DNA of 64,000 bases from assembly GCF_042666505.1 (NCBI RefSeq), contig NZ_JBHTDN010000002.1, positions 124,001-188,000 on the forward strand, read 5' to 3'. Position numbers and translations under genes: made by a program. Shown piece after piece: positions 8,190 to 16,550 of this stretch (the stretch's first letter is position 1; every line of letters starts with the position of its first letter). Source of the DNA: Parapedobacter sp042666505 (GTDB lineage: Bacteria > Bacteroidota > Bacteroidia > Sphingobacteriales > Sphingobacteriaceae). The notes under the pieces were generated by a model. The model saw only the letters and a program-made list of their open reading frames with translations. It was not told the origin of the DNA and searched no databases.

Positions 8190-9818
8190 ATGAATCGCTA
8201 TAAATTCCCAAAAAAGAATGTTGCATTCCTGGCTTTGCTGGTTATTTCCCTGGGGGGATGTAACGACTTCCTTGAAGAAAACCCAAAAAATGAACTTAGC
8301 GAGGGGACGTTCTGGAATACCCGGAACGATGCTATGATGGCGTTGATGGGGTGCTATGAGCGCCTCGATGCTGGCTGGGTTACGTTTGATGGCTGGGTGG
8401 TAAACACCGTCTATTTTGACGAATGGACAGATGTGGCCACCCACATACGAACCGGTGAACCGTGCAATTTTCCCCAGGCAGGAATTCTTCCGACCAATAC
8501 CCAGGTAAATGCCATGTGGGTTTCGCAGTATAAGAAGATCGCCCGGGTAAATTATTTCCTGGAAAACATCCACAAAGTAAATATGGACGATACAGAACGT
8601 GCGGAGATGATTGCGGAGGCACGCTTCCTCAGATGCTACAGCTATTTCTGGCTATCGCAATTATTCGGAAACGTACCGCTGGCTACCCGTGTACTGACGT
8701 TTGACGAAGCGAACAGCATCGGCCAAACCCCGCGCGAGGAGATAATCGCATTCGTGCTGTCCGAGCTGACGGAGGTAGCTGAGGACCTTCCTGTATCGCG
8801 CCCTGCCGCAGAGAAGGGACGAAATGAAAAAGGTGCAGCTTTGGTGCTGAAGGGTAGGCTGTTGATGGCCGAAAAACGCTGGGCAGAAGCGGCTGAAACT
8901 TTCAAATCCGTGATGGAGCTGAATAGGTATCAGATAGATCCTCGTTTCAAGAAGCTCTTTGAAGATGAGGGAGAAGACAGCAATGAAATTATTTTTTCAA
9001 CCCTTTACACTCAAACGGAAGATGGACAACGCATCAGCCAACAGGTGAACTGGCCCAGCTGGTTTGGTGGCAACAATGGAATCCAATTCTTCCAGGAATT
9101 TGTTGATCAATTTCTGATGAACGACGGAATGCCCATCGAGGAATCACCACGGTACGATCCCGAGCATCCCTTTGAAAACCGTGATCCCCGGTTGTATCAT
9201 ACCGTCATGCTCCCCGGTTATTCAACGGTCGACGGCCGGGTGTTTCAGGGGCACCCCGATTCGATAGCCCGGTTTGGGCAAATGGGACCAGGCTGCACAG
9301 GGTATATGATGAATAAATTTCACGACCGGGAATATGAGGGGGTTCGCAACCAGTATGGCGGGGATTTCCCGTTGATGCGTTACGCTGAAGTGCTGCTCAG
9401 CCGCCTCGAGTCCGAACTGGAAGCCGGAACCGGCATCTCACCTGCGCTACTCGATGAGACGATTAATAAGGTGAGAGCCCGCGCCGAGGTTGGCATGCCG
9501 CCGGTGACGGAGACCGATCCCGATAAACTTCGTAAGATCATCCGGCGTGAACGGCTGGTTGAACTCGCCTGTGAAGGCGGAATCCGGTATTGGGACCTGC
9601 TCAGATGGGGCACACTGGATGAGGCACTCAGCCAAACCTTCCACGGAATGAAGATCACCCCTGATCCGGCACAATACAACGGTAGTTACAACATCAATGA
9701 AAAAGGACATTTAATCATCGAGAAAAAGCCGTTTCACGATCATAATTATCTATGGCCGATTCCTTTGGAAGAAATTAATGTGAACAAGAATCTGGTGCAG
9801 AATCCCGGGTATAATTAA
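8190..9818 (+). CDS. SusD/RagB-family nutrient-binding outer-membrane lipoprotein
   Basis: Surface lipoprotein of 542 residues that caps the SusC channel and captures ligand. The lipobox SLGGC gives lipidated Cys24, followed by the typical NDFLEENPKN start. TPR-like helices (ARFLRCYSYFWLSQLFGNVPL) and the C-terminal SusD_RagB region are present: RRERLVELACEGGIRYWDLLRWG near residue 450 and LWPIPLEEINVNKNLVQNPGY at the end. It is translated from the same message as susC. The ligand is not evident; the downstream enzymes suggest a modified or sulfated compound. Confidence 0.96.
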   Translation: MNRYKFPKKNVAFLALLVISLGGCNDFLEENPKNELSEGTFWNTRNDAMMALMGCYERLDAGWVTFDGWVVNTVYFDEWTDVATHIRTGEPCNFPQAGILPTNTQVNAMWVSQYKKIARVNYFLENIHKVNMDDTERAEMIAEARFLRCYSYFWLSQLFGNVPLATRVLTFDEANSIGQTPREEIIAFVLSELTEVAEDLPVSRPAAEKGRNEKGAALVLKGRLLMAEKRWAEAAETFKSVMELNRYQIDPRFKKLFEDEGEDSNEIIFSTLYTQTEDGQRISQQVNWPSWFGGNNGIQFFQEFVDQFLMNDGMPIEESPRYDPEHPFENRDPRLYHTVMLPGYSTVDGRVFQGHPDSIARFGQMGPGCTGYMMNKFHDREYEGVRNQYGGDFPLMRYAEVLLSRLESELEAGTGISPALLDETINKVRARAEVGMPPVTETDPDKLRKIIRRERLVELACEGGIRYWDLLRWGTLDEALSQTFHGMKITPDPAQYNGSYNINEKGHLIIEKKPFHDHNYLWPIPLEEINVNKNLVQNPGYN

Positions 9819-9837
9819 TCGTAAACGGCAAAAAATC

Positions 9838-11166
9838 ATGGAACGTAGAGATTTTTTAAAAACATCGGCCGGGTTATTGGCGGTGGGGACATTTGCAAAG
9901 GGCTTTTCCATAGAGAGCATACAAGCGCCCCCACGCAAATTTGCCTTCCGGAATTACCAAGAGAAATCCAGTGTTGGCAGGGTAAAAATCGTCACCCCCG
10001 ACGATGGATATTACATCCACACGTTTTTCGACGTCTGTCCGTTCAGCCCCAGCCAGCAGTATCTTGCAGTAAACAAGTTACCTTATCAAGGCAGGCATGC
10101 GATTCATGGCGACACCGTAGACATCTGCGTCATTGACCTGGAGAACGAAACGATCGAAAAGGTCTATTCAACCAAGGGATGGGGATACCAGCTTGGAGCC
10201 AATCTGAATTGGGGCCGCAGCGACCGTTACCTATATACGAACGATATCATCGACGGCCGGGCCGTGTGCGTCCGGATAGATACGGAAACCAAGGCCATCA
10301 AAGCGTTCGCCGGCCCCATGTATCACATGGCGCCTGATGAGTCGGCCGTCATCGGCTTCCCGCTGGAAATGATCGATGGATACCAGGATGGCAGCGCTAC
10401 ACAGGTGGGATATGGGGTTCCCTCATTCGGCGACCGCCAGGACATAATCGGGGCTCCGGCTGATCAGGGTCTCTGGAAAACCGACCTGGCAACCAATCAA
10501 ACCAGGCTGCTGCTCAGTCTAAAAGACGCCTTGGGTTTTATCGACGATCCCTTCTACAAGGGAGCAAACTGTTATTTTTTCCACTCAAAATATAACCTGC
10601 AGGGCACACGGATATTGCAAGTGTTCCGTGGCGTTTTTCCCGGATCTGCCAAGTATCATCCCACGCTCCTGTCCTTCAAACCCGACGGAACGGACCTAAA
10701 CAAACCGCTGAGCCAGGAACAATGGTCGCATCGGGCAAACCACCCCAATTGGCATCCGGATGGCGAACAGATTGTTATGAATGTCACGCCCGCGTGGCTG
10801 GGCGAACAACAGATGCGTTTCTGCAGTTTTCACTACACCGGTTCCGATTTCAAGATTCTGTCCACCAAACACGCCGGAAGCGGGCATCCCAGCGTCGATG
10901 CCACCTCCGCTTACCTCATCTCCGACTACTATGTCGGCGAATACCGGAAACTTGGCTACAAGGATTGTCCGATTCGGCTAATTCATCTCAGCACAGGCGA
11001 AGAAGTAGCTATTTGTGAGGTTTTCACCGATCTGGACATCCGTGAAAGTACATTCAGAATCGATCCCCACCCGGTATGGAGCAGGGATTATAAAAAAGTT
11101 TGTTTTAACGGTGCCCCGGGTGGTGTCCGGCAGGTTTTCGTAGCAGACCTGAGTGGGTTTTTGTAA
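9838..11166 (+). CDS. Tat-exported beta-propeller protein (TolB/PD40-like)
   Basis: Protein of 442 residues with a twin-arginine signal (ERRDFLKTSAGLLAVG). The mature part has repeated blades of the WD40-like PD40 kind, for example NLNWGRSDRYLYTND and NHPNWHPDGEQIVMN, as in TolB and the seven-bladed oligogalacturonate lyases (PL22). I cannot identify PL22 catalytic residues with confidence, so lyase activity is only a possibility. It starts 19 bp after susD and is followed 25 bp later by another Tat-exported enzyme, so it is probably part of the same operon and acts in the periplasm on the imported compound. Confidence 0.75.
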   Translation: MERRDFLKTSAGLLAVGTFAKGFSIESIQAPPRKFAFRNYQEKSSVGRVKIVTPDDGYYIHTFFDVCPFSPSQQYLAVNKLPYQGRHAIHGDTVDICVIDLENETIEKVYSTKGWGYQLGANLNWGRSDRYLYTNDIIDGRAVCVRIDTETKAIKAFAGPMYHMAPDESAVIGFPLEMIDGYQDGSATQVGYGVPSFGDRQDIIGAPADQGLWKTDLATNQTRLLLSLKDALGFIDDPFYKGANCYFFHSKYNLQGTRILQVFRGVFPGSAKYHPTLLSFKPDGTDLNKPLSQEQWSHRANHPNWHPDGEQIVMNVTPAWLGEQQMRFCSFHYTGSDFKILSTKHAGSGHPSVDATSAYLISDYYVGEYRKLGYKDCPIRLIHLSTGEEVAICEVFTDLDIRESTFRIDPHPVWSRDYKKVCFNGAPGGVRQVFVADLSGFL

Positions 11167-11191
11167 GACTTTTGATTAAAAAAAAATACGT

Positions 11192-12235
11192 ATGAGTTTT
11201 TCTAGAAGGAATTTTGTTAAAAGTGCATCGGTGGGTTTAGCCGGTATGGGGCTTATATCCCAGGGAATTGGCAAGGAGTGGGCAAATAGGTCGCAGTCCG
11301 GCCCTACTTCGCGGCGGGTAAATATCGCTACACTCACAATGAATGGCATCAAAGGTGACAACATCGAACAAGTCATCGCTGCTGCCCTGAAACGAATGGA
11401 GATTGCTTTACCCATGGCTCCCGATATCTATTGCCTGCCCGAAGTATTTCACGCCGCAGCGGTGAAAGGTGGCAGACCGCCGTTACCCGTTTCATCGGAA
11501 AACGGTTCCGGAAACATCATTGCCCCATTTCAGACATTTGCCAAAGCCCACAACTGTTACATCGTATGCCCGGTTTATACGACGGCTGAAGGAAAATATT
11601 ACAACGCCGCCGTGTTAATAGACCGACAGGGGGAATATCTGGGCGAGTACCGGAAAGCAAGGCTTACGGAAGGGGAGCTTCGGAAAGGACTCACACCCGG
11701 GCCCTCCGATATTCCCGTATTTGCTACCGATTTCGGACGAATCGGTGTGCAAATATGCTTTGACATCGAATGGCCGGAGGGCTGGAACCAACTCGGAAAA
11801 AAAGGAGCGGAAATCGTCTTCTTTCCCTCAGCTTTTTCAGGCGGTAAGCGCATCGCCGCAAAAGCACTCGACAACAAATACTGCATTGTTTCGAGTATCC
11901 GCGACACCTGTTCGAGAATCTGCGACGTGACGGGCGAACTGGCGGTAAGTGGGGGCCATCCGTCAAACGAATGGGGCGTCTTCGGCTCCATCAACCTGGA
12001 GCGGGCTATTCTCCACACCCATGGAGCAGGGACAGTGGCGGTGAAGTTTCCCGAAATCCGTAAAAAGTATGGAACGAAAATAGTCCTGCATACCCTGGGG
12101 GAAGAACACTACACCATTCTTGAAAGCTTGACCCACGAGATAAAGGTGGCAGATATTCTCCGTGAATTTGATATGCGGACACATGCCGACCATCTTCGGA
12201 TCGCCGAAGAATTAACAGCTGGTCTTGGATTCTAA
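11192..12235 (+). CDS. Tat-exported carbon-nitrogen hydrolase (nitrilase superfamily)
   Basis: Amidase/nitrilase-fold enzyme of 347 residues. The twin-arginine signal SRRNFVKSASVGLAG is at residues 4-18. The catalytic triad of the CN_hydrolase family is visible: Glu84 in CLPEVF, Lys155 in EYRKARL, and the nucleophile Cys189 in GVQICFDIEWPE. Members cleave amides, carbamoyl groups, nitriles or N-acyl groups. Export by Tat is unusual, since most family members are cytoplasmic. Within this SusCD locus it probably removes an amide or N-linked substituent from the imported ligand (inference). The sulfatase gene follows directly. Confidence 0.88.
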   Translation: MSFSRRNFVKSASVGLAGMGLISQGIGKEWANRSQSGPTSRRVNIATLTMNGIKGDNIEQVIAAALKRMEIALPMAPDIYCLPEVFHAAAVKGGRPPLPVSSENGSGNIIAPFQTFAKAHNCYIVCPVYTTAEGKYYNAAVLIDRQGEYLGEYRKARLTEGELRKGLTPGPSDIPVFATDFGRIGVQICFDIEWPEGWNQLGKKGAEIVFFPSAFSGGKRIAAKALDNKYCIVSSIRDTCSRICDVTGELAVSGGHPSNEWGVFGSINLERAILHTHGAGTVAVKFPEIRKKYGTKIVLHTLGEEHYTILESLTHEIKVADILREFDMRTHADHLRIAEELTAGLGF

Positions 12236-12247
12236 AAACGACAAAAA

Positions 12248-13606
12248 TTGAAACGGATTGTATTCTTCATTTTTCCGGTTACCTTATTGTACATTGCCAG
12301 CACGGGAGCACGGCAACATTCGGATAAACCCAATGTCATCGTCATCTATGCAGATGACCTTGGTTATGGCGATCTTTCTACCTATGGCGGCGACATCCCC
12401 AGTCCGAATATCCAGCGCATCGCCGATGCGGGCATCCAGTTTACCGATTTTTACGTATCGGGGCCGGTCTGCACCGTGTCAAGATACAGTCTGCTAACCG
12501 GTAATTACCCCCAGCGATCCCTTCACGGACTCACCAGTGCTTTAATGCCTGAGCAAACCGGTCATTTGGACAAATCCGAAAAAATAATGCCGGCATACCT
12601 AAAGGAATCGGGCTACCGGACGGCATTGTTCGGAAAATGGCACCTCGGAAACAGCGAACCGGAATATTTGCCGTGTTTTTATGGCTTTGACACCTTTGTC
12701 GGACACACACACGGCTGCATTGACTATTACGACCACGTATATGGTACCCTGGGAAACGATTGGTACAGGAACTGCGAACCGTTCCATGAAACGGGCTATG
12801 CGACAGACCTGATTACCAACCACGCCATCGAGTACCTTTCCGCGGATGAGGAAGCCCCTTTCTTTCTGCTGTTGGCCTACAATGCGCCCCATTATGGCAA
12901 GTCAAATCCATCGGATTTACCGGAAAACACCCTGGTGCTCGATCAAGGAATAAGGAAAGAAGTCGGATACGCGAATACGCTTCAGGCCCCGCAGGAATAC
13001 CTCGATCGATTTTCGCACGTAACGGACATATACCGGAGGTACTACGCCGCTATGGTTTCCAATCTGGATGACAACATCGGCCGGGTACTTGATTTTCTGG
13101 AAACATCGAGGCAGCTTGATAATACCCTGATCTGGTTCATTTCAGATAATGGCGGCTATTCGGAAACCCTGTTTAAGCACGCCAGCAACGGCGTCCTGAC
13201 AGGCCAAAAAGGGCAATTGGCCGAAGGGGGCATCCGCGTACCGGCCCTGGTATGCTGGAAAAACCGGATAAAGCGCAAACAGCTCATATCCCAACCGTAT
13301 GTCAATACGGATATCCTGCCTACGTTGCTTGAAATAGCCGGTGGGGACGAATTCGTTTTCGATGGGATATCCCTCGCCCCGGTCCTATTCGGCAATGGAG
13401 CGCCACAACAGGATATCTTCTGGCATTTCAATGGCCAGAAAGCCTTCCGGCGGGGCGACTGGAAGATGAGGGATGACCGGCTATACAACCTTTCTTTGGA
13501 TCCCTCTGAACAGACGGATCTTTCCGGAACCCATCCCGATGTGCTGGAGGACCTCCGCTCTGCATGGAATGAAACATCCGGGCGACTGAAAGATACCATT
13601 CCATAG
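12248..13606 (+). CDS. Exported S1-type sulfatase with variant active-site motif, TTG start
   Basis: Sulfatase of 452 residues with a Sec-type signal peptide (MKRIVFFIFPVTLLYIAS). Metal-site residues are in IYADDLGYGD (Asp36, Asp37), with GKWHLG further on and WFISDNGGYSE near the C-terminal third. The formylglycine site reads C75-T-V-S-R79: Val replaces the Pro of the canonical C-x-P-x-R. TTG at 12248 is the only in-frame start that keeps the signal peptide; it lies 12 bp after the previous stop, and the next Met is beyond the active site. Probably periplasmic desulfation of the locus ligand. Cys-type sulfatases need a formylglycine-generating or anaerobic maturase enzyme, and none is encoded in this window. 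Confidence 0.9.
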   Translation: MKRIVFFIFPVTLLYIASTGARQHSDKPNVIVIYADDLGYGDLSTYGGDIPSPNIQRIADAGIQFTDFYVSGPVCTVSRYSLLTGNYPQRSLHGLTSALMPEQTGHLDKSEKIMPAYLKESGYRTALFGKWHLGNSEPEYLPCFYGFDTFVGHTHGCIDYYDHVYGTLGNDWYRNCEPFHETGYATDLITNHAIEYLSADEEAPFFLLLAYNAPHYGKSNPSDLPENTLVLDQGIRKEVGYANTLQAPQEYLDRFSHVTDIYRRYYAAMVSNLDDNIGRVLDFLETSRQLDNTLIWFISDNGGYSETLFKHASNGVLTGQKGQLAEGGIRVPALVCWKNRIKRKQLISQPYVNTDILPTLLEIAGGDEFVFDGISLAPVLFGNGAPQQDIFWHFNGQKAFRRGDWKMRDDRLYNLSLDPSEQTDLSGTHPDVLEDLRSAWNETSGRLKDTIP

Positions 13607-13663
13607 TCAATCAGTTAGTTCAATAATAATCAATTAGTAAATCAGTTAATAAATCCGAAATAG

Positions 13664-14975
13664 ATGAACAGGCGAAATTTCATAAAACAAACTTCTGTGG
13701 CAGCAGCAGGGTTAACCATTCTCAACTTTCCGCTTTCGGGAAAGGGTGCCCCCAGTAATAAGGTTGTTATAGCCATAATGGGTCTTAACGGCCGCGGTGC
13801 CTACCATGCAGCCAAATTTGCAGAGATAGCTGGCGTCGAAGTGGCCTACCTTTGCGACGTGGAAGAAGGCGCCCTGAACAAGGGGCTTAACGCACTGAAG
13901 GGAAAATCCCGCAAACCGACGGTTGAAAAAGATATCCGTAAGCTGCTGACGCGCACGGATTTTGATGCACTGGTGATCGCTGCGCCGGATCATTGGCACG
14001 CTCCCGCAACCCTGCTGGGGCTGGCAAACGGCAAACACGTCTATGTGGAAAAGCCCTGCAGTCACAATCCCCATGAGAGCGAGCTCTTGATAACCGCACA
14101 ATCCAAATACGGCAAACTCGTTCAGGTCGGGAGCCAGCGGCGTTCCTTTCCAACGTTGATCAACGCAGTGAAGGAAGTAAAGGGCGGAATCATTGGCGAA
14201 CCGTACATGGCCAAATCCTGGTATACCAATGCCCGCAAACCGATTGGCGTGGGGAAAACCGTGAACGTTCCCCCTACCCTCGATTTTAATCTCTGGCAGG
14301 GCCCGGCGCCTAGGGAAGCTTACCGCGATAACCTGGTTCACTACAACTGGCATTGGTTCTGGAACTGGGGAACCGGCGAATCGTGTAACAACGGCAATCA
14401 CGAGATCGATTGCTGCCGCTGGTTTCTGGACGTGGATTTTCCGACGAAAGTGACCTCTGCGGGCGGCAGATATGCGTATACCGACGATTGGGAAACGCCC
14501 GACACCCAGATTGCATCGTTTGAATTCGGCGATAAGAAGGTGATCACCTGGGAAGGGCGCAGCTGCAATTCTTTGCGTGGAAGACAGCGGCAGAGGGTTT
14601 ATTATCTATGGCACCAAAGGCACGTTAGTGAATTTAGGCGGAGGTGACTATAAGATTTATGATGGGTCAAATAAATTGATAAAGGAAGTGGCACCGGATC
14701 TTGAGATCGATCCCAACGATCCCGTAAGCGCCAGCGGTGAAGCGGATATGTATCACCTGAACAACTTTGTGGAAAGCATCCGTGGGGACGCCACCATTAA
14801 TGCGCCAATTACCGAGGCCCATAAAAGCGTGGTGCTTTGCCACCTGGCTAATATAGCGCAGCGTACGGGATCAACCTTGCATTGTGACCCGCGCAACGGT
14901 CATATTGTCGGCAATGAGGCTGCTGCAAACCTTTGGCGGCGGGAGTATGAAAAAGGTTGGGAAATGACGCTTTAG
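13664..14975 (+). pseudogene. Tat-exported Gfo/Idh/MocA-family oxidoreductase, interrupted by a frameshift
   Basis: NAD(P)-dependent sugar-type dehydrogenase with a twin-arginine signal (NRRNFIKQTSVAAAG), a Rossmann domain (residues 30-150, with VYVEKPCSHN carrying the family EKP motif) and a C-terminal GFO_IDH_MocA_C domain. The reading frame breaks near 14568-14580: the first frame ends at 14647 in unrelated sequence, while the natural continuation (VEDSGRGFIIYGTKGTLVNL) is in another frame to 14975. Losing two bases in a stretch that would encode NSLPVEDS explains it. This is either a true inactivating deletion or a sequencing error. If repaired, the protein is about 437 residues, a normal length. 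Last gene of the SusCD locus. Confidence 0.85.
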
Positions 14976-14979
14976 GTTA

Positions 14980-14997
14980 GCACCTCGTTAAGGTGCC
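14980..14997 (+). terminator. Hairpin terminator after the oxidoreductase gene
   Basis: GCACCT-cgtta-AGGTGC hairpin followed by CTTTT on the plus strand, five bases after the stop at 14975. It is the same hairpin as the one ending the tRNA-Arg transcript and belongs to the duplicated segment. Confidence 0.6.
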
Positions 14998-15019
14998 TTT
15001 TAGTGTTCCCGAAGGGATT
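14980..15019. repeat. Direct repeat copy 1: terminator hairpin plus tRNA-Arg 3' end
   Basis: About 40 bp almost identical to 15075-15112: the GCACCT hairpin, then AGTGTTCCCGAAGGGATT, which in the second copy is the 3' acceptor strand and part of the T-arm of tRNA-Arg (minus strand). One T differs in the run after the hairpin. In this copy the rest of the tRNA is missing, so it is a tRNA remnant. Confidence 0.85.
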
Positions 15020-15067
15020 TGCTGTGCCCCGCTGCCCGGCACCCCTTCGGTTCTCCTCCCTTAAAAA

Positions 15068-15096
15068 CACAAAGGCACCTCGTTAAGGTGCCTTTA
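15068..15096 (-). terminator. Terminator of tRNA-Arg
   Basis: On the minus strand AAAGGCACCT-taac-GAGGTGCCTTTGTGTTTTT forms a strong stem followed by T-rich sequence, immediately after the tRNA-Arg 3' end. Confidence 0.8.
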
Positions 15097-15112
15097 GTGT
15101 TCCCGAAGGGAT
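15075..15112. repeat. Direct repeat copy 2: terminator hairpin plus tRNA-Arg 3' end
   Basis: Partner of the repeat at 14980-15019. Here the tRNA part is within an intact tRNA-Arg gene. The two copies lie 95 bp apart in the same orientation, as left by duplication, by deletion within a tRNA array, or by an integrative element that used the tRNA 3' end. Confidence 0.85.
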
Positions 15113-15169
15113 TCGAACCCCTATCTTCAGAACCGGAATCTGAAATTCTATCCATTGAACTACGGGAAC
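15098..15169 (-). tRNA. tRNA-Arg (CCG)
   Basis: Complete cloverleaf on the minus strand: acceptor GTTCCCG/CGGGAAC, D-arm GTTC/GAAT, anticodon stem TCAGA/TCTGA with loop TTCCGGT giving anticodon CCG, and T-arm GGGGTTCGAATCCC. The discriminator is A. CCA is not encoded (ACTA follows), so it must be added enzymatically. Confidence 0.95.
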
Positions 15170-15176
15170 GGGGACG

Positions 15177-15204
15177 CAAAGATATTCAAAATTTCGAAAT
15201 CAAA
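15177..15204 (-). promoter_or_regulatory. tRNA-Arg promoter
   Basis: Minus-strand -7 box TATCTTTG (15177-15184), eight bases before the tRNA 5' end, with a TTTG at 15201-15204 that could be the -33 element at a rather short 16-bp spacing. Confidence 0.55.
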
Positions 15205-15225
15205 TACATGGTTAGGCCAAGAATT

Positions 15226-16497
15226 TTAACTTTCCTGAACAACGGGCATTTTTGCCTCGTGGCTTGATTTCATCCGCGCTTTTACCAACCGATCTACCCG
15301 GTACATCATCAACAGACTAATGACGGAAAAGACGACCACCGTGTAGCCAACCACGTCGTAATGTTCGAGCGGACTGAAGTTGGTTTGTTGAACGACAATT
15401 TTACCAGCCAACGCTGCCGCGATACCGCCTGCAAATTGCTGCAGCGAAGCATTGACGCTCATAAATGCCCCACGATCTTTTAATTCCGGGACGGCGCTCA
15501 CCAATGCCGAAGAAGGCACCATGCGGCTGGTCACTCCAGCCATGAGCATGACATTGAGCAGGATGGCTGCCCATAGCGGCGTAATGGAGAGATTGGTATA
15601 CCAAACACACATGATCATCAGCCACAATGAGGCGATGACAAATAATTTGTACTTATCTATCCGGTCGCTAAAACGGCCGATAACGGGCATGATCACCAAC
15701 GTAGCCAGTCCCGAAACCATAAATAGCATGGGTAGCTGTTGCTCGGTTATGTGTAGGTTATTGATGGCAAATGCGCTACCGAAGGGCATCATCATGAATC
15801 CGCCGACAGAAAGCAATGCGGTAGAGAGAAAACCAATCCGGTAATGACGCTGCGCTAACGTATGTAACAGGTGGCCAAACGCTGATTTTTCGCTTTTGAT
15901 ACCGAGATGTGCGTTTACCGGTTTCATATAAAAGACAATCAGTACGGCGATAAGCATTCCGAGTACGGCCACCATCAAAAACGGAGCCTCCCACCCCCAC
16001 CCGTTGGCAATGTAAAGACCGATCGGGATTCCCAAAACCTGGCTGGCGCCAAATGCCATCTGCACAAAACCCATAACACGGCCGCGCTGCTCCAACGCGA
16101 ATAAATCCGCAACAATGGCCATGGATATGGAGCCGATCACCCCGCCGAAGAGTCCGGTGATGACACGTGCAGCCACTAGAAAGACATACGTGTGCGCAAT
16201 GCCGCACAACACCGTCCCGCCAATAAATCCCAAATAAAAAAATAGCAATAATTTCTTTCGGTCAAATCTATCCGAAAAACCAGCTGTCAGGAACCCCGAG
16301 AGGCCCGCGCTAAATGCGTAAGCGGATACCGCCAAGCCAAATTCCGAAGGAGTTAGCTGCATCGACTTCATCAAAATATCTCCTAGTGGAGACATAATCA
16401 TAAAATCCAGAATGACGGTAAATTGGGTGAATGCTAAAATAACCACTACCAGCATCTGGTAGCGGTTAAGGGGTGCATTACTCGTGGATTGATTCAT
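15226..16497 (-). CDS. Major facilitator superfamily transporter (DHA1-like)
   Basis: Inner-membrane protein of 423 residues with about 12 hydrophobic helices and the MFS loop 2-3 signature GFSDRFDRKKLL. The N-terminal half has the pattern FTVILDFMIMSPLGD, with an Asp in helix 1 as in drug/H+ antiporters of the 12-TM DHA1 group. The substrate is unknown: a drug, a sugar or a small metabolite. It lies 53 bp after the initiating sugar transferase on the same strand and could be read from the polysaccharide operon, but nothing in the sequence ties it to that pathway. Confidence 0.9.
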   Translation of the reverse strand: MNQSTSNAPLNRYQMLVVVILAFTQFTVILDFMIMSPLGDILMKSMQLTPSEFGLAVSAYAFSAGLSGFLTAGFSDRFDRKKLLLFFYLGFIGGTVLCGIAHTYVFLVAARVITGLFGGVIGSISMAIVADLFALEQRGRVMGFVQMAFGASQVLGIPIGLYIANGWGWEAPFLMVAVLGMLIAVLIVFYMKPVNAHLGIKSEKSAFGHLLHTLAQRHYRIGFLSTALLSVGGFMMMPFGSAFAINNLHITEQQLPMLFMVSGLATLVIMPVIGRFSDRIDKYKLFVIASLWLMIMCVWYTNLSITPLWAAILLNVMLMAGVTSRMVPSSALVSAVPELKDRGAFMSVNASLQQFAGGIAAALAGKIVVQQTNFSPLEHYDVVGYTVVVFSVISLLMMYRVDRLVKARMKSSHEAKMPVVQES

Positions 16498-16550
16498 TCA
16501 TTGAAGACGTTCGCAAACACGGATTGTTACAGCCCTCCTTGAATATTTTC

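Noticed and set aside
13607..13663. AT-rich leader with ATCAGTTA-like repeats before the oxidoreductase
   Set aside because: Low-complexity spacer; repeats are imperfect and too short to interpret.
13712..14401. Long antisense ORF of 229 codons
   Set aside because: Shadow of the oxidoreductase frame; the product resembles no known protein and the sense strand has clear motifs.
15019..15267. Plus-strand ORF of 82 codons covering tRNA-Arg
   Set aside because: Translation of the tRNA complement; such ORFs are spurious.
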